A stretch of DNA of 64,000 nt from UBA7672 sp044224605 (GCA_044224605.1 JBGAKC010000005.1:1-64000); one strand, 5' to 3'. Positions 1-9,038 are shown, numbered from the stretch's first letter. Numbers and translations: made by a program. Notes: generated from the letters alone by a model not told the origin.

Positions 1-122
1 AGTCGAACGACGCCACGATCACCTACAAGCTCAAGATCAAGAGCGCCGAGGACAAGACGGAAATCCTGACCTGCCTGGTCGACCGCGCGACCGACACGGC
101 GACGATCGCGCCCGCCTCGTAG
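1..122 (+). CDS. C-terminal end of an unidentified protein (truncated by window edge)
   Basis: An open frame enters from the left edge (frame beginning at base 3) and stops at a TAG ending at 122, giving the last 39 residues of a protein. The tail is polar, with alternating Thr, Asp and Lys and a single Cys, and looks like the beta-rich end of a soluble or exported domain. No family is recognisable from this fragment. A strong hairpin follows 23 bases later, which supports a real gene end. Confidence 0.5.
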   Translation, partial: SNDATITYKLKIKSAEDKTEILTCLVDRATDTATIAPAS

Positions 123-144
123 TTTTTTCGCGCAGCTTGAATCT

Positions 145-175
145 GAAGCGGGGCGGCGAAAGCAGGCCCCGCTTC
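145..175. terminator. Hairpin between convergent genes
   Basis: A perfect 10-bp stem (145-154 with 166-175, arm gaagcggggc) with an 11-base loop lies between the end of the left-edge gene and the stop of the minus-strand phytase-like gene. Neither side has a clear T-run next to the stem, so it may act as a bidirectional stop or RNA 3'-end stabiliser rather than a classical intrinsic terminator. Confidence 0.5.
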
Positions 176-178
176 TCG

Positions 179-1402
179 CTATCCGCGCTTCGCCACGTCG
201 AACACCATCAGCAGCGTACGCTGGCTGGCAGAAAAGTTGTCGTCGGAAACGATGAACAGGCGCACGCGCCCATCCGGCAATTCCTTCGCCGCGATCCCTT
301 CGAAATTGTCAATCGTCAGCAGGACATTCATCTGCGCGAGCGCGCGCGACGATGTCTGCCTGAAGCGGTAGTGCGAACGCTCATCCGCCTCGCTGACGAC
401 CTTGGCAGGCAGGTCGGCCTGGTCGAGATAGCGTTCGAAGTCTGTCTCCATCACCGTGATGGCGTCACTGGCCAGCGGGCTGGTGGAGCGATGCAGGCTG
501 AAAGCGTGGACGTCCTGGCCGTGATCGCCTGCAGGAAGGACATCGAGCCCGACGATTTCGGGGGCGCCCTCGCCGATCCTCAGACTGAAATCAGCCCCGC
601 GCTCGACCGGGCGAGCCGACAGCGGGCTTGCCTTGCCGGCTTTCATCTCGATGCCCGCAAGCAGGTAGCCGTCCGGCGTGATCGCAAGCGCCTCGACGCC
701 ATTGTTGCCGCCGACTGTAAGCTTGCCGCGAGCGAACGCCTTCGTCAGGCTCCAACCGAGCGGGATCCCGCGAGCCGCCGCGCCGCACGCGCCGATGTCG
801 AAGGCCAGGATGCGGTTATTGCCCTCGAACGACACCAGCGCGAGGCCGCCCGTGATTGCAAGCCCCTCGGCGTCGCCCTCGCCTTTCGAGGGGAAGGGTT
901 TTCCCTTCGCATCGTTCATCGCAGACAGGCGCGCGGCCTTTGGCGTTGCGCCGTCATCAGCGAGGTCGAACCAGACGAAGTCACCCTTATCGCTCACCGC
1001 GAGCAGGTTGCCGTCATCGAGCACATCGATGCCGGACAGGCCGCCGAAACGCTTCTCGTCGCTGGTGAGGTGGAAGCCCGCAACGAATGACAGCTCGCCG
1101 ATCGTCTTCCGCGCGGGATTGAGGCCCTGGAGCGGCGCCGGGTCGGCCTTGAGGATGATGGGATCCGGATCGCGCTTCGCGCCGGTGCAGGAGGCACGGC
1201 GCAAGTTGTCGAGATAGGTCGCCGGGTCGCCCGGCGCCTCCTCCGGCTCATCCTCGAACGCGACTGCGATTGGTTCTGGCCCCCTCGACTGTGCTACCCC
1301 GTCGCCCGCGCAGGCCGCGAGCATCGCAGCGACGCACAGCAATCCCCAACAGTTGCAGGCAATACGCAAGAAGCCTCCTGGACCTGTTTCGTCCCCGGTC
1401 AT
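179..1402 (-). CDS. Phytase-like (esterase-like activity) lipoprotein, copy 1
   Basis: A 407-residue predicted lipoprotein. I chose the ATG at 1402 because it directly precedes a short hydrophobic signal ending in the lipobox LAAC; a GTG at 1426 would add an N-terminal extension ahead of the signal. The body resembles the phytase-like domain family often named 'esterase-like activity of phytase': blades around RFGGLSGIDVLDDGNLLAVS, GDAEGLAI and GVEALAITPDG suggest a beta-propeller. The substrate is unknown; phytase activity should not be assumed. It is the last gene of a minus-strand run with cobT, a DUF885-type protein and a close paralogue, 28 bases downstream of that paralogue. Cysteines beyond the lipobox may form a disulfide. 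Confidence 0.85.
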   Translation of the reverse strand: MTGDETGPGGFLRIACNCWGLLCVAAMLAACAGDGVAQSRGPEPIAVAFEDEPEEAPGDPATYLDNLRRASCTGAKRDPDPIILKADPAPLQGLNPARKTIGELSFVAGFHLTSDEKRFGGLSGIDVLDDGNLLAVSDKGDFVWFDLADDGATPKAARLSAMNDAKGKPFPSKGEGDAEGLAITGGLALVSFEGNNRILAFDIGACGAAARGIPLGWSLTKAFARGKLTVGGNNGVEALAITPDGYLLAGIEMKAGKASPLSARPVERGADFSLRIGEGAPEIVGLDVLPAGDHGQDVHAFSLHRSTSPLASDAITVMETDFERYLDQADLPAKVVSEADERSHYRFRQTSSRALAQMNVLLTIDNFEGIAAKELPDGRVRLFIVSDDNFSASQRTLLMVFDVAKRG

Positions 1403-1430
1403 GCCCCGCCTCACAGCGAGGCTCACGTAG

Positions 1431-2708
1431 TCAGCGCATCGGCTTGGCGATGTCGAACACCATCAGCAGCGTGCGCTGCGTGGACGCGAAATTGTTGTCC
1501 GAGATCACGAACAGCCGCACGCGCCCGTCCGGCAGCTCTTTCGCCGCGATGCCCTCGTAATTGTCGATGGTCATCAGCATGTCGAGTTCCGCGAGTTTCC
1601 GCCAGCCGGTCTCGACAAAGCGGTAACGCGCGCGCTGGTCGATATCGCCGTCGATATGGCGGGTCAGCATGGCGTCGTCGACGTAGCGGTTGAAATCCGT
1701 CTCCGCGATTGTCACGCCATAACCTGAGCGCGGGCTGAACGACCGGTGCAGAGTAAAGGCCCGCACCGCGCCGTCTTTTTTCGAAGCCGGAAGCACGTCG
1801 AGCCCGACGAATTCCTGGGCATCCACGCCGACACGCAGACTGAAATCGGGATCCTGTTCGATGGGCCGGGCGGACATTGGGCTCAGCTGCCCGACCTTCG
1901 TCTCGATGCCAGTGAAGAGGTACCAGTCATCCGTGACAGCGAGCGCTTCCGAACCGGCGCCGTCATTCACGGAGATGCGCGATTCATCGTAAGCCTCGGC
2001 CAGCGGCATGCCGAACGGCCCGAACACGATCGGCGCCCCGCGCGCCGCGGCGCCGCATTTGCCGATGTCGTAGGCCAACACGCGGTGATTGTCGTCGAAC
2101 GACACCAGCGCCATGCCGGCATTCCAGGCGAGGCCTTCGGCGCGGCCGTCGACATCTGTCTCTAGTTGGTAGCCGTCCTTGTCGCTCATCTCGGCAATGC
2201 GTGCTGCAATCGGCGTCACGCCGTCCTTGTCCAGGTCGATCCACACGAACGCATTGTGGTCGGAAACGGCAAGCAGGTTGCCGTCATCAAGAATCTCGAG
2301 ACCTGAAAGACCGCCAAAGCGGCTGTCCGGACTGGTAAGCTGATAGCCGGCCACGAAGGTCAGGTCGCCAACCCGCCGTCGGCCCGGGTTAAGCGGCTGG
2401 AGCTGCGTGGGCGATGTATTGACGCCGATCGACTCGGCGCGTCCGATGGCCGTTCCCACCGGGCAGGACGCACTCGACAACGTGCGCATGTAGGCGCCGA
2501 ATCCCCCCGTCCATCGCAGGTCGGGGCGAGCCGAAATGACGATTCGCTCGTCGACCTTCAGATCCGTCGCCGGCTCGGATGTCGGCAGCCTGACCATGAC
2601 ACGCGGATCCGCCTCGACGACGACGACCGGCTTGACCGCAGGCGCGCTGGCGCAACCAGCCAGAAGCACTGCCATGCAGACCAACCCGCGATGTTGAACG
2701 GACCGCAT
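1431..2708 (-). CDS. Phytase-like (esterase-like activity) lipoprotein, copy 2
   Basis: A 425-residue lipoprotein (lipobox LAGC near residue 19) with the same blade motifs as its neighbour: RFGGLSGLEILDDGNLLAVS, AEGLAWN, GSEALAVTDD and a C-terminal IDNYEGIAAKELPDGRVRLF stretch almost identical in the other copy. The two genes are clear tandem paralogues that have diverged mostly in the N-terminal linker. The family is a predicted beta-propeller of unknown substrate, exported and lipid-anchored. It starts 15 bases after the DUF885-type gene ends, so the two are probably co-transcribed. A GGAG lies about 9 bases before the start. Confidence 0.87.
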   Translation of the reverse strand: MRSVQHRGLVCMAVLLAGCASAPAVKPVVVVEADPRVMVRLPTSEPATDLKVDERIVISARPDLRWTGGFGAYMRTLSSASCPVGTAIGRAESIGVNTSPTQLQPLNPGRRRVGDLTFVAGYQLTSPDSRFGGLSGLEILDDGNLLAVSDHNAFVWIDLDKDGVTPIAARIAEMSDKDGYQLETDVDGRAEGLAWNAGMALVSFDDNHRVLAYDIGKCGAAARGAPIVFGPFGMPLAEAYDESRISVNDGAGSEALAVTDDWYLFTGIETKVGQLSPMSARPIEQDPDFSLRVGVDAQEFVGLDVLPASKKDGAVRAFTLHRSFSPRSGYGVTIAETDFNRYVDDAMLTRHIDGDIDQRARYRFVETGWRKLAELDMLMTIDNYEGIAAKELPDGRVRLFVISDNNFASTQRTLLMVFDIAKPMR

Positions 2709-2723
2709 CCTGCGTGCACTCCA

Positions 2724-4004
2724 CTATTTCAGATCGGACGGAAGCGTCGGCGTCGAGATGACGTGATCATACGCCGCCCACCGTGCTTTCGGATCGGCCC
2801 CTCCCATCCGGCCCACATAATCGCGTACCAGCGCCTCGCCCACCGAATAGTTGATCACATACGAACGATACTGGTCATAGAACTCCAGCGACTGTTCCGC
2901 CACGTCGCGGGGAACCAGTTGATATCGTTGAATAAGACCGATGATTTCGGTCCGGCTGACCTGCTTGTCGAGATACATCTGGGCGATGGTGAGTTGCGCC
3001 CCGTCCAGCTCGTCGGTCGCCTTGCGGAATTCGTCGTTGATGTCGGCGGTCGCCGGATCAAGCCCGGCCAGCGGATAGAGCACCGCCTTTTCGAACGCCA
3101 GGCGTTCTCCATCCGGAAAAGCCAGTTCCAGCCCGAAATCTCCCCCGCCCTCGTTCAGCGGCGAAGCGGGCATGTAGAGCGGCGCGACCGAATATTCGGC
3201 CCAGCCTTTTTCCCGGAAGTTCCGCTCGTTGTAGATGCCTTGCACATGGTGCCCCGGGTACCCCTCATGACACCCCAGAACCAGTGCATTCCCGATCGAC
3301 ACCGGCAGGTCCGTGTTGACTTCGATCTTCGACTGGTTGCCGCCCTGATAGTAATTGTACGCCCCCCAGCTCTTGTCCTTCACGAGGGCCATGCCGAAGT
3401 TCTCGCCCTCGGGCAGGTGGATGTGTTCCAGCGTGCGCCGGCGGCATTCCGCGATTGCCGCTTCCATCACATCGCGCACGCGCATTTCAGGAACGGCGTA
3501 GCGCGAACGGAAGGCTTCCACCCGCTCAGCCAGTGTTCCTTCGCCCGGCGCCAGCTCATCAATGCGGCGAAGCACGTCGTCATAGGCCGACAGCGGTTTC
3601 AGCACGGGGCGCAACGCGAACAGCCGTTCAGCCTCGTCCGCGAAACTCACGCGCTTGCCATCGATCATGTCGAGCCGGAAGCGCGCGCTGGAAACGTCGG
3701 CAAGCAGAACCTTCGCACGCTGCGCCAGTTCCGGATCAGCCGAATGGAATGCGCCGAGAGCGCCTTTCAGCCTGTCCGCCTCGCGCTTGAGGTCAGGCCG
3801 CCCGCGCGGGTTCTTCCGCGCCTCGTCGCGCCATTCCGAAGGGCCGAAATAAGCATCCACATAACCTGGTTCGTGCGCATCGATCTCAAGCACCAGGCGC
3901 ACATAATCACGTGCGATATCGTCGAGGTTCGCCGGAGCGCGACTCTCGACGCTCGCGCACGCCGCGAGGGCCAGCGCCACAATTGACGCAAGCCATGGCT
4001 TCAC
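2724..4004 (-). CDS. DUF885-type predicted metallopeptidase lipoprotein
   Basis: A 426-residue protein starting with GTG, whose first bases overlap the cobT stop (GTGA), so translation is likely coupled to cobT. A short signal ends in the lipobox LAAC (Cys16). The key motif HEGYPGHH lies at residues 246-253 and matches the HExxPGHH signature of the DUF885 family, which is thought to be gluzincin-like metallopeptidase. Residues around 211-216 (SWGAYNYY) and 300 onwards fit the helical family core. It probably acts on peptides at the outer membrane or in the periplasm. The substrate is unknown, and its place behind cobT gives no functional hint for cobalamin synthesis. Confidence 0.85.
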   Translation of the reverse strand: MKPWLASIVALALAACASVESRAPANLDDIARDYVRLVLEIDAHEPGYVDAYFGPSEWRDEARKNPRGRPDLKREADRLKGALGAFHSADPELAQRAKVLLADVSSARFRLDMIDGKRVSFADEAERLFALRPVLKPLSAYDDVLRRIDELAPGEGTLAERVEAFRSRYAVPEMRVRDVMEAAIAECRRRTLEHIHLPEGENFGMALVKDKSWGAYNYYQGGNQSKIEVNTDLPVSIGNALVLGCHEGYPGHHVQGIYNERNFREKGWAEYSVAPLYMPASPLNEGGGDFGLELAFPDGERLAFEKAVLYPLAGLDPATADINDEFRKATDELDGAQLTIAQMYLDKQVSRTEIIGLIQRYQLVPRDVAEQSLEFYDQYRSYVINYSVGEALVRDYVGRMGGADPKARWAAYDHVISTPTLPSDLK

Positions 4005-5977
4005 GCGCCGGATCTCCGCCCTTTTGCGACTTCGCCGAAAGTCGTCTTCTTGACGGCGCGGGTAACACCCGCAGCCGCTGACGGAAGCGGCGCGCGACGT
4101 TCGCGTGGCTCTGGCGCCTGCACCGCAGCCTTTGCGGCTTTCGCTTCTTCCTCACCGAACAGTTCGGCCAGCTTGTCGGTCATGGCGCCGCCGAGCTGCT
4201 CCGCATCGACGATGGTAACGGCGCGACGATACCAGCGCGTGACATCGTGACCGATGCCGATGGCGATCAGCTCGACCGGAGATAGCGGTCCCTCGATATG
4301 CGCGATCACCTCGCGCAGGTGCTTCTCGAGCGGATTGCCGACGTTGACGCTCAATGTGGAATCGTCGACCGGCGCGCCGTCCGAGATCACCATCATGATC
4401 TTGCGCTGCTCCGTGCGCGCCATCAGACGGTCATAGGCCCAGAGCAGCGCCTCGCCGTCGATATTTTCCTTGAGCAGTCCCTCACGCATCATCAGGCCGA
4501 GATTGCGCCGGACGCGCCGCCACGGGGCATCCGCAGACTTGTAGATGATGTGGCGGAGGTCGTTGAGGCGGCCCGGCGTCGGCGGCTTGCCGGCCTTGAT
4601 CCAGTCCTCGCGCGACAACCCGCCCTTCCACGCCTGCGTGGTGAAGCCGAGGATCTCGACCTTGACGCCGCAACGCTCGAGCGTGCGCGCAAGGATATCC
4701 GCGCACAGCGCCGCCACCATGATCGGCCGGCCGCGCATCGAGCCGGAATTGTCGAGCAGCAGCGTGACCACCGTGTCGCGGAACTTGCTCTCGTCTTCCA
4801 TCTTGAACGACAGCGGCGCCGTCGGATCGACGATCACGCGCGTCAGGCGCGATGTGTCGAGCACACCCTCTTCCAGGTCGAACATCCACGACCGGTTCTG
4901 CTGCGCCATCAGCCGCCGCTGCAGCCGGTTTGCCAGACGCGACACCGCGCCCTGCAGGCCCTGCAACTGGGCGTCCAGATAGGCGCGCAGACGCGTCAGC
5001 TCCTCCGGGTCGCACAGCGTCTCGGCGCTGGCGACCTCGTCGTGGACGGTCGTGAAGGCCTTGTACTCGGACTTGAAGGCGTCGCTGTCGCGATAATTCG
5101 GGCGGATCGGCGTCGCGGGCTCGTCCTCGTCGGCATCACTGGATTCCATCTCGGCGTCGGCGTCGAGCGAGGCCGTCGCCTCGATCTGGTCGCCGGGCTC
5201 GCCTTCGCCGGCGTCGCCGGCGTCCTGTTCCTGCTCTTCGCCCTCACCCTCGCCTTCGCCCTCGCCTTCCTCCGGCGCCTGCGACTTGGCTTCGCCTTCC
5301 TCGTCCTCTTCGCCCTGCTCGTCCTTGTCCTCGCTCTGACTCGATGTTTCGTCCCCGAGACCAAGGTCGCGCAGCAGGTCGCGCATCATGGCGGAGAACG
5401 CGGTCTGGTCGTGCATTGTCGCTTGCGCACGCGCCAGCGGCTCCGACGCGCGTTCAGATAGATCGGCCCGCCACATCGAAGCGACCGTCTCGGCCGCCGG
5501 CGGCAGCTTTCGCCCCGTCAGCACCTCGCGCAGCACGAATTCGAGCGCGTCATCCATCGGCGCGCGGCTCTTGTCCGTGATGCGCACATAGCCAGCCCGC
5601 TCGCAGCGCTGCTGCAGGGCCGCGTCGAGGTTCTCGGCGACGCCATCCATGGCCGCCGCGCCGATCGACTCCACCCGCGCACGTTCCGCCGCCTCGAACA
5701 GGCGGCGCGCATCCTCGCGCTGGGGCATCGCCTTGGCGTGCTTGCGCGCGTCGTGGTGCGCCACACGCAGCGCCAGCGCATCCGCCTGGCCGCGCGCACG
5801 GGCAGCCGCAGCCGGAGTGAGGTCTTTCGGCGGCGAGGTGAGCGTGATCTGGCCGTCCTGAACCCGCCCGCCATCGACCGAGTATTCAACCGCTAGCTCG
5901 TCCTGCCCCGCGATTGCACGCGTGGCGGCCGAAAGGGCGGACTTGAAGATGTCCGAGCGGTCGACGGTCTTCGTCAT
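4001..5977 (-). CDS. cobT: Cobaltochelatase subunit CobT
   Basis: A 658-residue protein matching CobT of the aerobic cobalamin pathway. With CobS it forms an AAA+/VWA chaperone-like complex that drives ATP-dependent Co2+ insertion into hydrogenobyrinate a,c-diamide by CobN. The N-terminal helical domain is followed by a highly acidic low-complexity linker (about 210-290) containing a GEGEGEGEGE run, then a C-terminal VWA domain with the MIDAS motif DNSGSM at 409-414 and a later SDGAP motif near 550. The length suits the family. An AAGG precedes the ATG. Unlike the usual cobS-cobT pair, cobS lies about 2 kb away in the same orientation, and no cobN is in the window. Confidence 0.95.
   Translation of the reverse strand: MTKTVDRSDIFKSALSAATRAIAGQDELAVEYSVDGGRVQDGQITLTSPPKDLTPAAAARARGQADALALRVAHHDARKHAKAMPQREDARRLFEAAERARVESIGAAAMDGVAENLDAALQQRCERAGYVRITDKSRAPMDDALEFVLREVLTGRKLPPAAETVASMWRADLSERASEPLARAQATMHDQTAFSAMMRDLLRDLGLGDETSSQSEDKDEQGEEDEEGEAKSQAPEEGEGEGEGEGEEQEQDAGDAGEGEPGDQIEATASLDADAEMESSDADEDEPATPIRPNYRDSDAFKSEYKAFTTVHDEVASAETLCDPEELTRLRAYLDAQLQGLQGAVSRLANRLQRRLMAQQNRSWMFDLEEGVLDTSRLTRVIVDPTAPLSFKMEDESKFRDTVVTLLLDNSGSMRGRPIMVAALCADILARTLERCGVKVEILGFTTQAWKGGLSREDWIKAGKPPTPGRLNDLRHIIYKSADAPWRRVRRNLGLMMREGLLKENIDGEALLWAYDRLMARTEQRKIMMVISDGAPVDDSTLSVNVGNPLEKHLREVIAHIEGPLSPVELIAIGIGHDVTRWYRRAVTIVDAEQLGGAMTDKLAELFGEEEAKAAKAAVQAPEPRERRAPLPSAAAGVTRAVKKTTFGEVAKGRRSGA
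5225..5285. repeat. Hexanucleotide-like simple repeat inside cobT
   Basis: The + strand here is a run of near-identical ccctcg/ccttcg units (for example ccctcgccttcgccctcg), coding on the minus strand for the alternating Gly-Glu tract in the acidic CobT linker. In-frame slippage would change linker length without breaking the gene. Confidence 0.6.
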
Positions 5978-6120
5978 GGGGAACCTTCTTTGCCGGGTTT
6001 AGAACGTGCCTGACGCGCTGGGAAGGGCCCGCCGGAGCCTGAAACAGCGCCTGGAAGCCGCCCATTCCCGGAACGCCACATTCAGGCGCGCGTTTCTCCG
6101 AGGACGAAGTGGAGGCTCCC

Positions 6121-6324
6121 ATGACTGGTGCGAAATCCCTGCTCGCGGCGATGATTGCCGCTGCATCCCTTGGCGCCTGTGGAACGCTAGCCGGTGCAGC
6201 AGTCGGCGGCGCGGCTGGCGCAGCTATCGGCAACAACACGGGCAATGGCGACGCCCAGACCGGCGCGGCCATCGGCGCGGCGGCCGGCGCGATCGCCGGC
6301 ACGGTCGCTGACGACGACAACTAG
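6121..6324 (+). CDS. Small glycine-zipper lipoprotein
   Basis: A 67-residue protein. The ATG at 6121 is preceded by a GGAGG-type site and starts a signal ending in the lipobox LGAC. The mature part is a glycine zipper (repeated GAAxGAAIG patterns) ending in acidic residues. This resembles small outer-membrane-associated glycine-zipper lipoproteins, which insert into or lie against membranes. The function is not known. It stands alone between cobT and a convergent dienelactone hydrolase gene. Confidence 0.75.
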   Translation: MTGAKSLLAAMIAAASLGACGTLAGAAVGGAAGAAIGNNTGNGDAQTGAAIGAAAGAIAGTVADDDN

Positions 6325-6463
6325 ATCACGGTCAGGGCGCGCGCACTCCGAGGCGCATGGCCGAGGCTTGCGCGCGTTTCTATGTCGCGGCGGTTGTAGC
6401 GGACAGTCCAAAAGCCGCTGCTATCCGTCGCGAAGCTGTTTGTAGAATTGCTGCGGCCCCGTT

Positions 6464-7144
6464 TCATCCCGCCTTGCCGAACAGGTCGAGCGTCCGCTCG
6501 AACGCCAGCTTGTCGGAAGCGGCATCATAATCAGGCGAGTTCTTGCGCGCGAAGCCGTGCCCGGCATCGTAGATGTAGACCGGGATGTCCGGATGCGCCT
6601 GCTGGATCTTGTCTACGGCGCCGACCAGCGGGATGTGCGCGTCCTTCGCTCCGAAATGGCAGATCGTCGGGCATTTCGGCGCCATGCCCGCCATCTGCGC
6701 AATGTTGCCGCCATAATAGCAGGACGCCGCCGCAAGGCCCGCAATCCGCGAGCCCGCAAGCCAGCTCATCGTGCCGCCATAGCAATAGCCGGTGATGCAC
6801 ACCTTGCCAGACCTCGACAGCACGTCGAACACGCCGCCGACGTCGTTCATGGCGTTGTCCTGCCCGTTGCCCATGGCCAGCTCGCGCCCGCGCGCGAGAC
6901 CCGCGGCGACATCCTGCGCCTGCACGATGAAGCCGCGTTCGGCCCGGTCATACATGGATGGTGCGATAGCCTCGTAGCCGGCGGCGCCGAAGCGCTCGGT
7001 CATTTCCTTGATGTGGTCTGAGAGGCCGAAGATTTCCTGGATCACGATGACGCCGCCCTTTCGGGATCCCTCGGCCTTCACATGGTACGCGTCGAACTCG
7101 AATCCGTCGCGGCTCTTCACCCGGATCATGCTGCCAGTCGCCAT
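6464..7144 (-). CDS. Dienelactone hydrolase family protein
   Basis: A 226-residue cytoplasmic alpha/beta hydrolase with the dienelactone hydrolase layout: QEIFG near residue 36-40, the cysteine nucleophile elbow GYCYGG (Cys121), Asp168 in GAKDAH, and His196 in DAGHGF. These match the Cys-Asp-His triad and the conserved Glu that gates it. Family members hydrolyse dienelactones in chloroaromatic degradation or unrelated small esters; without chlorocatechol genes nearby the physiological substrate is open. GAGGAG precedes the ATG. Confidence 0.9.
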   Translation of the reverse strand: MATGSMIRVKSRDGFEFDAYHVKAEGSRKGGVIVIQEIFGLSDHIKEMTERFGAAGYEAIAPSMYDRAERGFIVQAQDVAAGLARGRELAMGNGQDNAMNDVGGVFDVLSRSGKVCITGYCYGGTMSWLAGSRIAGLAAASCYYGGNIAQMAGMAPKCPTICHFGAKDAHIPLVGAVDKIQQAHPDIPVYIYDAGHGFARKNSPDYDAASDKLAFERTLDLFGKAG

Positions 7145-7198
7145 GACGCGCTCCTCGTTCTTTCGGTTATGTAGCTTGGGCGGCCGAAATGGCGAAGC

Positions 7199-7381
7199 TC
7201 AGACTCGCATGATGAAGCTGAACAACGTGGCCAGCAGCCCCGTCATCGTCAGCAGGATGGCGAACGCCATGATGCAGCCCGGCCCGGCTTCCTTGCTATA
7301 GTTCGTGCGGCGGAACCGGAATATCAGGAACCCGCCGGCCACAGTCATCAGCGCGCCGATCAGCAGCAGCTTCCAGTCCAT
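7199..7381 (-). CDS. Small two-helix membrane protein
   Basis: A 60-residue protein with two hydrophobic segments (about 4-21 and 35-57) separated by a basic loop with RFRR. A strong GGAGGGGG-type site lies just before the ATG. It resembles no family I can name. It sits between the dienelactone hydrolase and acetyltransferase genes on the same strand and could be part of the same transcript. Confidence 0.65.
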   Translation of the reverse strand: MDWKLLLIGALMTVAGGFLIFRFRRTNYSKEAGPGCIMAFAILLTMTGLLATLFSFIMRV

Positions 7382-7440
7382 GGCGCCCCCTCCCGGCCCT
7401 GCGCCCCCCTGTCGCTCTATAGCTCTCCTGCGGAAAAGAG

Positions 7441-7968
7441 CTACTTCAGTTCCTTGACCAGCACTCGCATGGAGCGGCTGCGGCCGGGGCGGAGGCCGCC
7501 GGAGAAGGTCTTGCCTCCAATGTCGCTGAACCCCCAGCGTTCATAAGCCGCCCTCGCCCATTCAGCGTGTTCCATGACGTCGAGCCAGACATAGGTGCAG
7601 CCTTCGGCCTTCGCCTGGGCTTCCGCAGCTTCAAGCAGCTTCTTGCCGATACCGCCGCGGCGTGCGCCCGGGAGCAGATAGATACGGGGAATCTCGGCGC
7701 CGTTCGGCCGCTGGTTGATGCTCTCGAGCGAGCCGACATACATGATCAGGAAGCCGACCCCGACGCCGTCCTGCCGTGCGATCCACACGCGGGCGTCTGG
7801 CCGCGCCAGCGTCGCCGCCATGGCTTCAGGCCCGAACGTCTGCACCTGCCAGAAGAAGCCGACCGGATCGTCCCAGTCGTCATGGTAGGCGGCCGCGTAG
7901 GCCGCAGGCCCGATGATGCCGAGGTCGGGCGCATCGCCGATGGTAGCGCGGGAGACGACGAGATCCAT
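7441..7968 (-). CDS. GNAT family N-acetyltransferase
   Basis: A 175-residue GNAT-fold protein. The acetyl-CoA pyrophosphate-binding loop is visible as ARRGGIGKKLLEAAE (about residues 103-117), preceded by a beta-strand with PRIYLLPG and followed by the YVWLDVMEHAEWARAAYERW segment typical of motif B. The acceptor cannot be predicted. GGGAGAG stands before the ATG. It is one of the genes lying between cobS and cobT. Confidence 0.88.
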   Translation of the reverse strand: MDLVVSRATIGDAPDLGIIGPAAYAAAYHDDWDDPVGFFWQVQTFGPEAMAATLARPDARVWIARQDGVGVGFLIMYVGSLESINQRPNGAEIPRIYLLPGARRGGIGKKLLEAAEAQAKAEGCTYVWLDVMEHAEWARAAYERWGFSDIGGKTFSGGLRPGRSRSMRVLVKELK

Positions 7969-8054
7969 GGATCAACTCTCCCGCTGAAGTCGGCGCAAAG
8001 GCAATGACGCATACGCAGATCGGGGCGTGATCGTCTCCGGCGCCGCGCCCTGCA

Positions 8055-9038
8055 TCAGGCGACCTTCACCATCGCTGCGCTCTCGGGCAGCTCCTTGGCG
8101 AAGGCGCGCTGGTAGAATTCGGCGATCGCCGGGCGCTCCAGCTCGTCGCACTTGTTGACGAAGGTCATGCGGAAGGCGAGGCCGATGTCGCCGAAGATCA
8201 GCGTGTTTTCGCCCCAGGTGATCACGGTCCGCGGGCTCATCACGGTCGAGATGTCGCCGGCGATGAACGCGTTCCGCGTCATGTCGGCGACACGCACCAT
8301 CTTGGAGATCGTCTGCTTGTCGAGATCGGGAACCTTCGCGGCGACGATCTCAACTTCGGCGTCGTGCTCGAGGTAGTTGAGCGTCGTCACGATCGACCAG
8401 CGGTCGAGCTGGCCCTGGTTGAGTTGCTGTGTGCCGTGATAGAGGCCGGTCGTGTCGCCGAGGCCCACCGTGTTCGTGGTCGAGAACAGGCGGAAGTACG
8501 GGTGCGGTTTCATCACGCGGTTCTGGTCGAGCAGCGTCAGCTGGCCCGAGGCTTCCAGGATGCGCTGGATGACGAACATCACGTCCGGGCGGCCGGCGTC
8601 GTATTCGTCGAACACGAGCGCGATCGGGCGCTGCAGCGCCCACGGGAGAATGCCTTCCCGGAATTCTGTCACCTGCTTGCCGTCCTTGAGGACGATCGCG
8701 TCCTTGCCGACGAGGTCGATACGGCTGACGTGGCTGTCGAGGTTGATGCGGATCAGCGGCCAGTTCAGCCGCGCCGCAACCTGCTCGATGTGCGTCGACT
8801 TGCCGGTGCCGTGATAGCCCTGGATCATCACGCGGCGGTTGTGCTTGAAGCCGGCGAGGATCGCCCGCGTCGTCTGCGGGTCGAACCGGTAGGCCGGGTC
8901 GAAATCGGGCACATAGGCCGACTTCTCGGCGAACGCGGGTACTTTCCAGTCGAGGTCGATGCCGAAGGTCTTCTTCGCGTCGAGCTCTTTCGTGGGCGCG
9001 AGCGAGATCAGGGCGTCGGAGGCGTCAGTCACAGCCAT
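8055..9038 (-). CDS. cobS: Cobaltochelatase subunit CobS (AAA+ ATPase)
   Basis: A 327-residue MoxR/CobS-type AAA+ ATPase. Walker A is GYHGTGKST (74-82), Walker B LVFDEYD (141-147), and a sensor-like TTNTVG follows near 188. CobS powers metal insertion by the CobN-CobS-CobT cobaltochelatase of aerobic cobalamin synthesis. The length and sequence are a near-textbook fit. It is adjacent to the J-domain and BolA genes, a common alphaproteobacterial arrangement, but is separated from cobT by five unrelated genes. Confidence 0.95.
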   Translation of the reverse strand: MAVTDASDALISLAPTKELDAKKTFGIDLDWKVPAFAEKSAYVPDFDPAYRFDPQTTRAILAGFKHNRRVMIQGYHGTGKSTHIEQVAARLNWPLIRINLDSHVSRIDLVGKDAIVLKDGKQVTEFREGILPWALQRPIALVFDEYDAGRPDVMFVIQRILEASGQLTLLDQNRVMKPHPYFRLFSTTNTVGLGDTTGLYHGTQQLNQGQLDRWSIVTTLNYLEHDAEVEIVAAKVPDLDKQTISKMVRVADMTRNAFIAGDISTVMSPRTVITWGENTLIFGDIGLAFRMTFVNKCDELERPAIAEFYQRAFAKELPESAAMVKVA

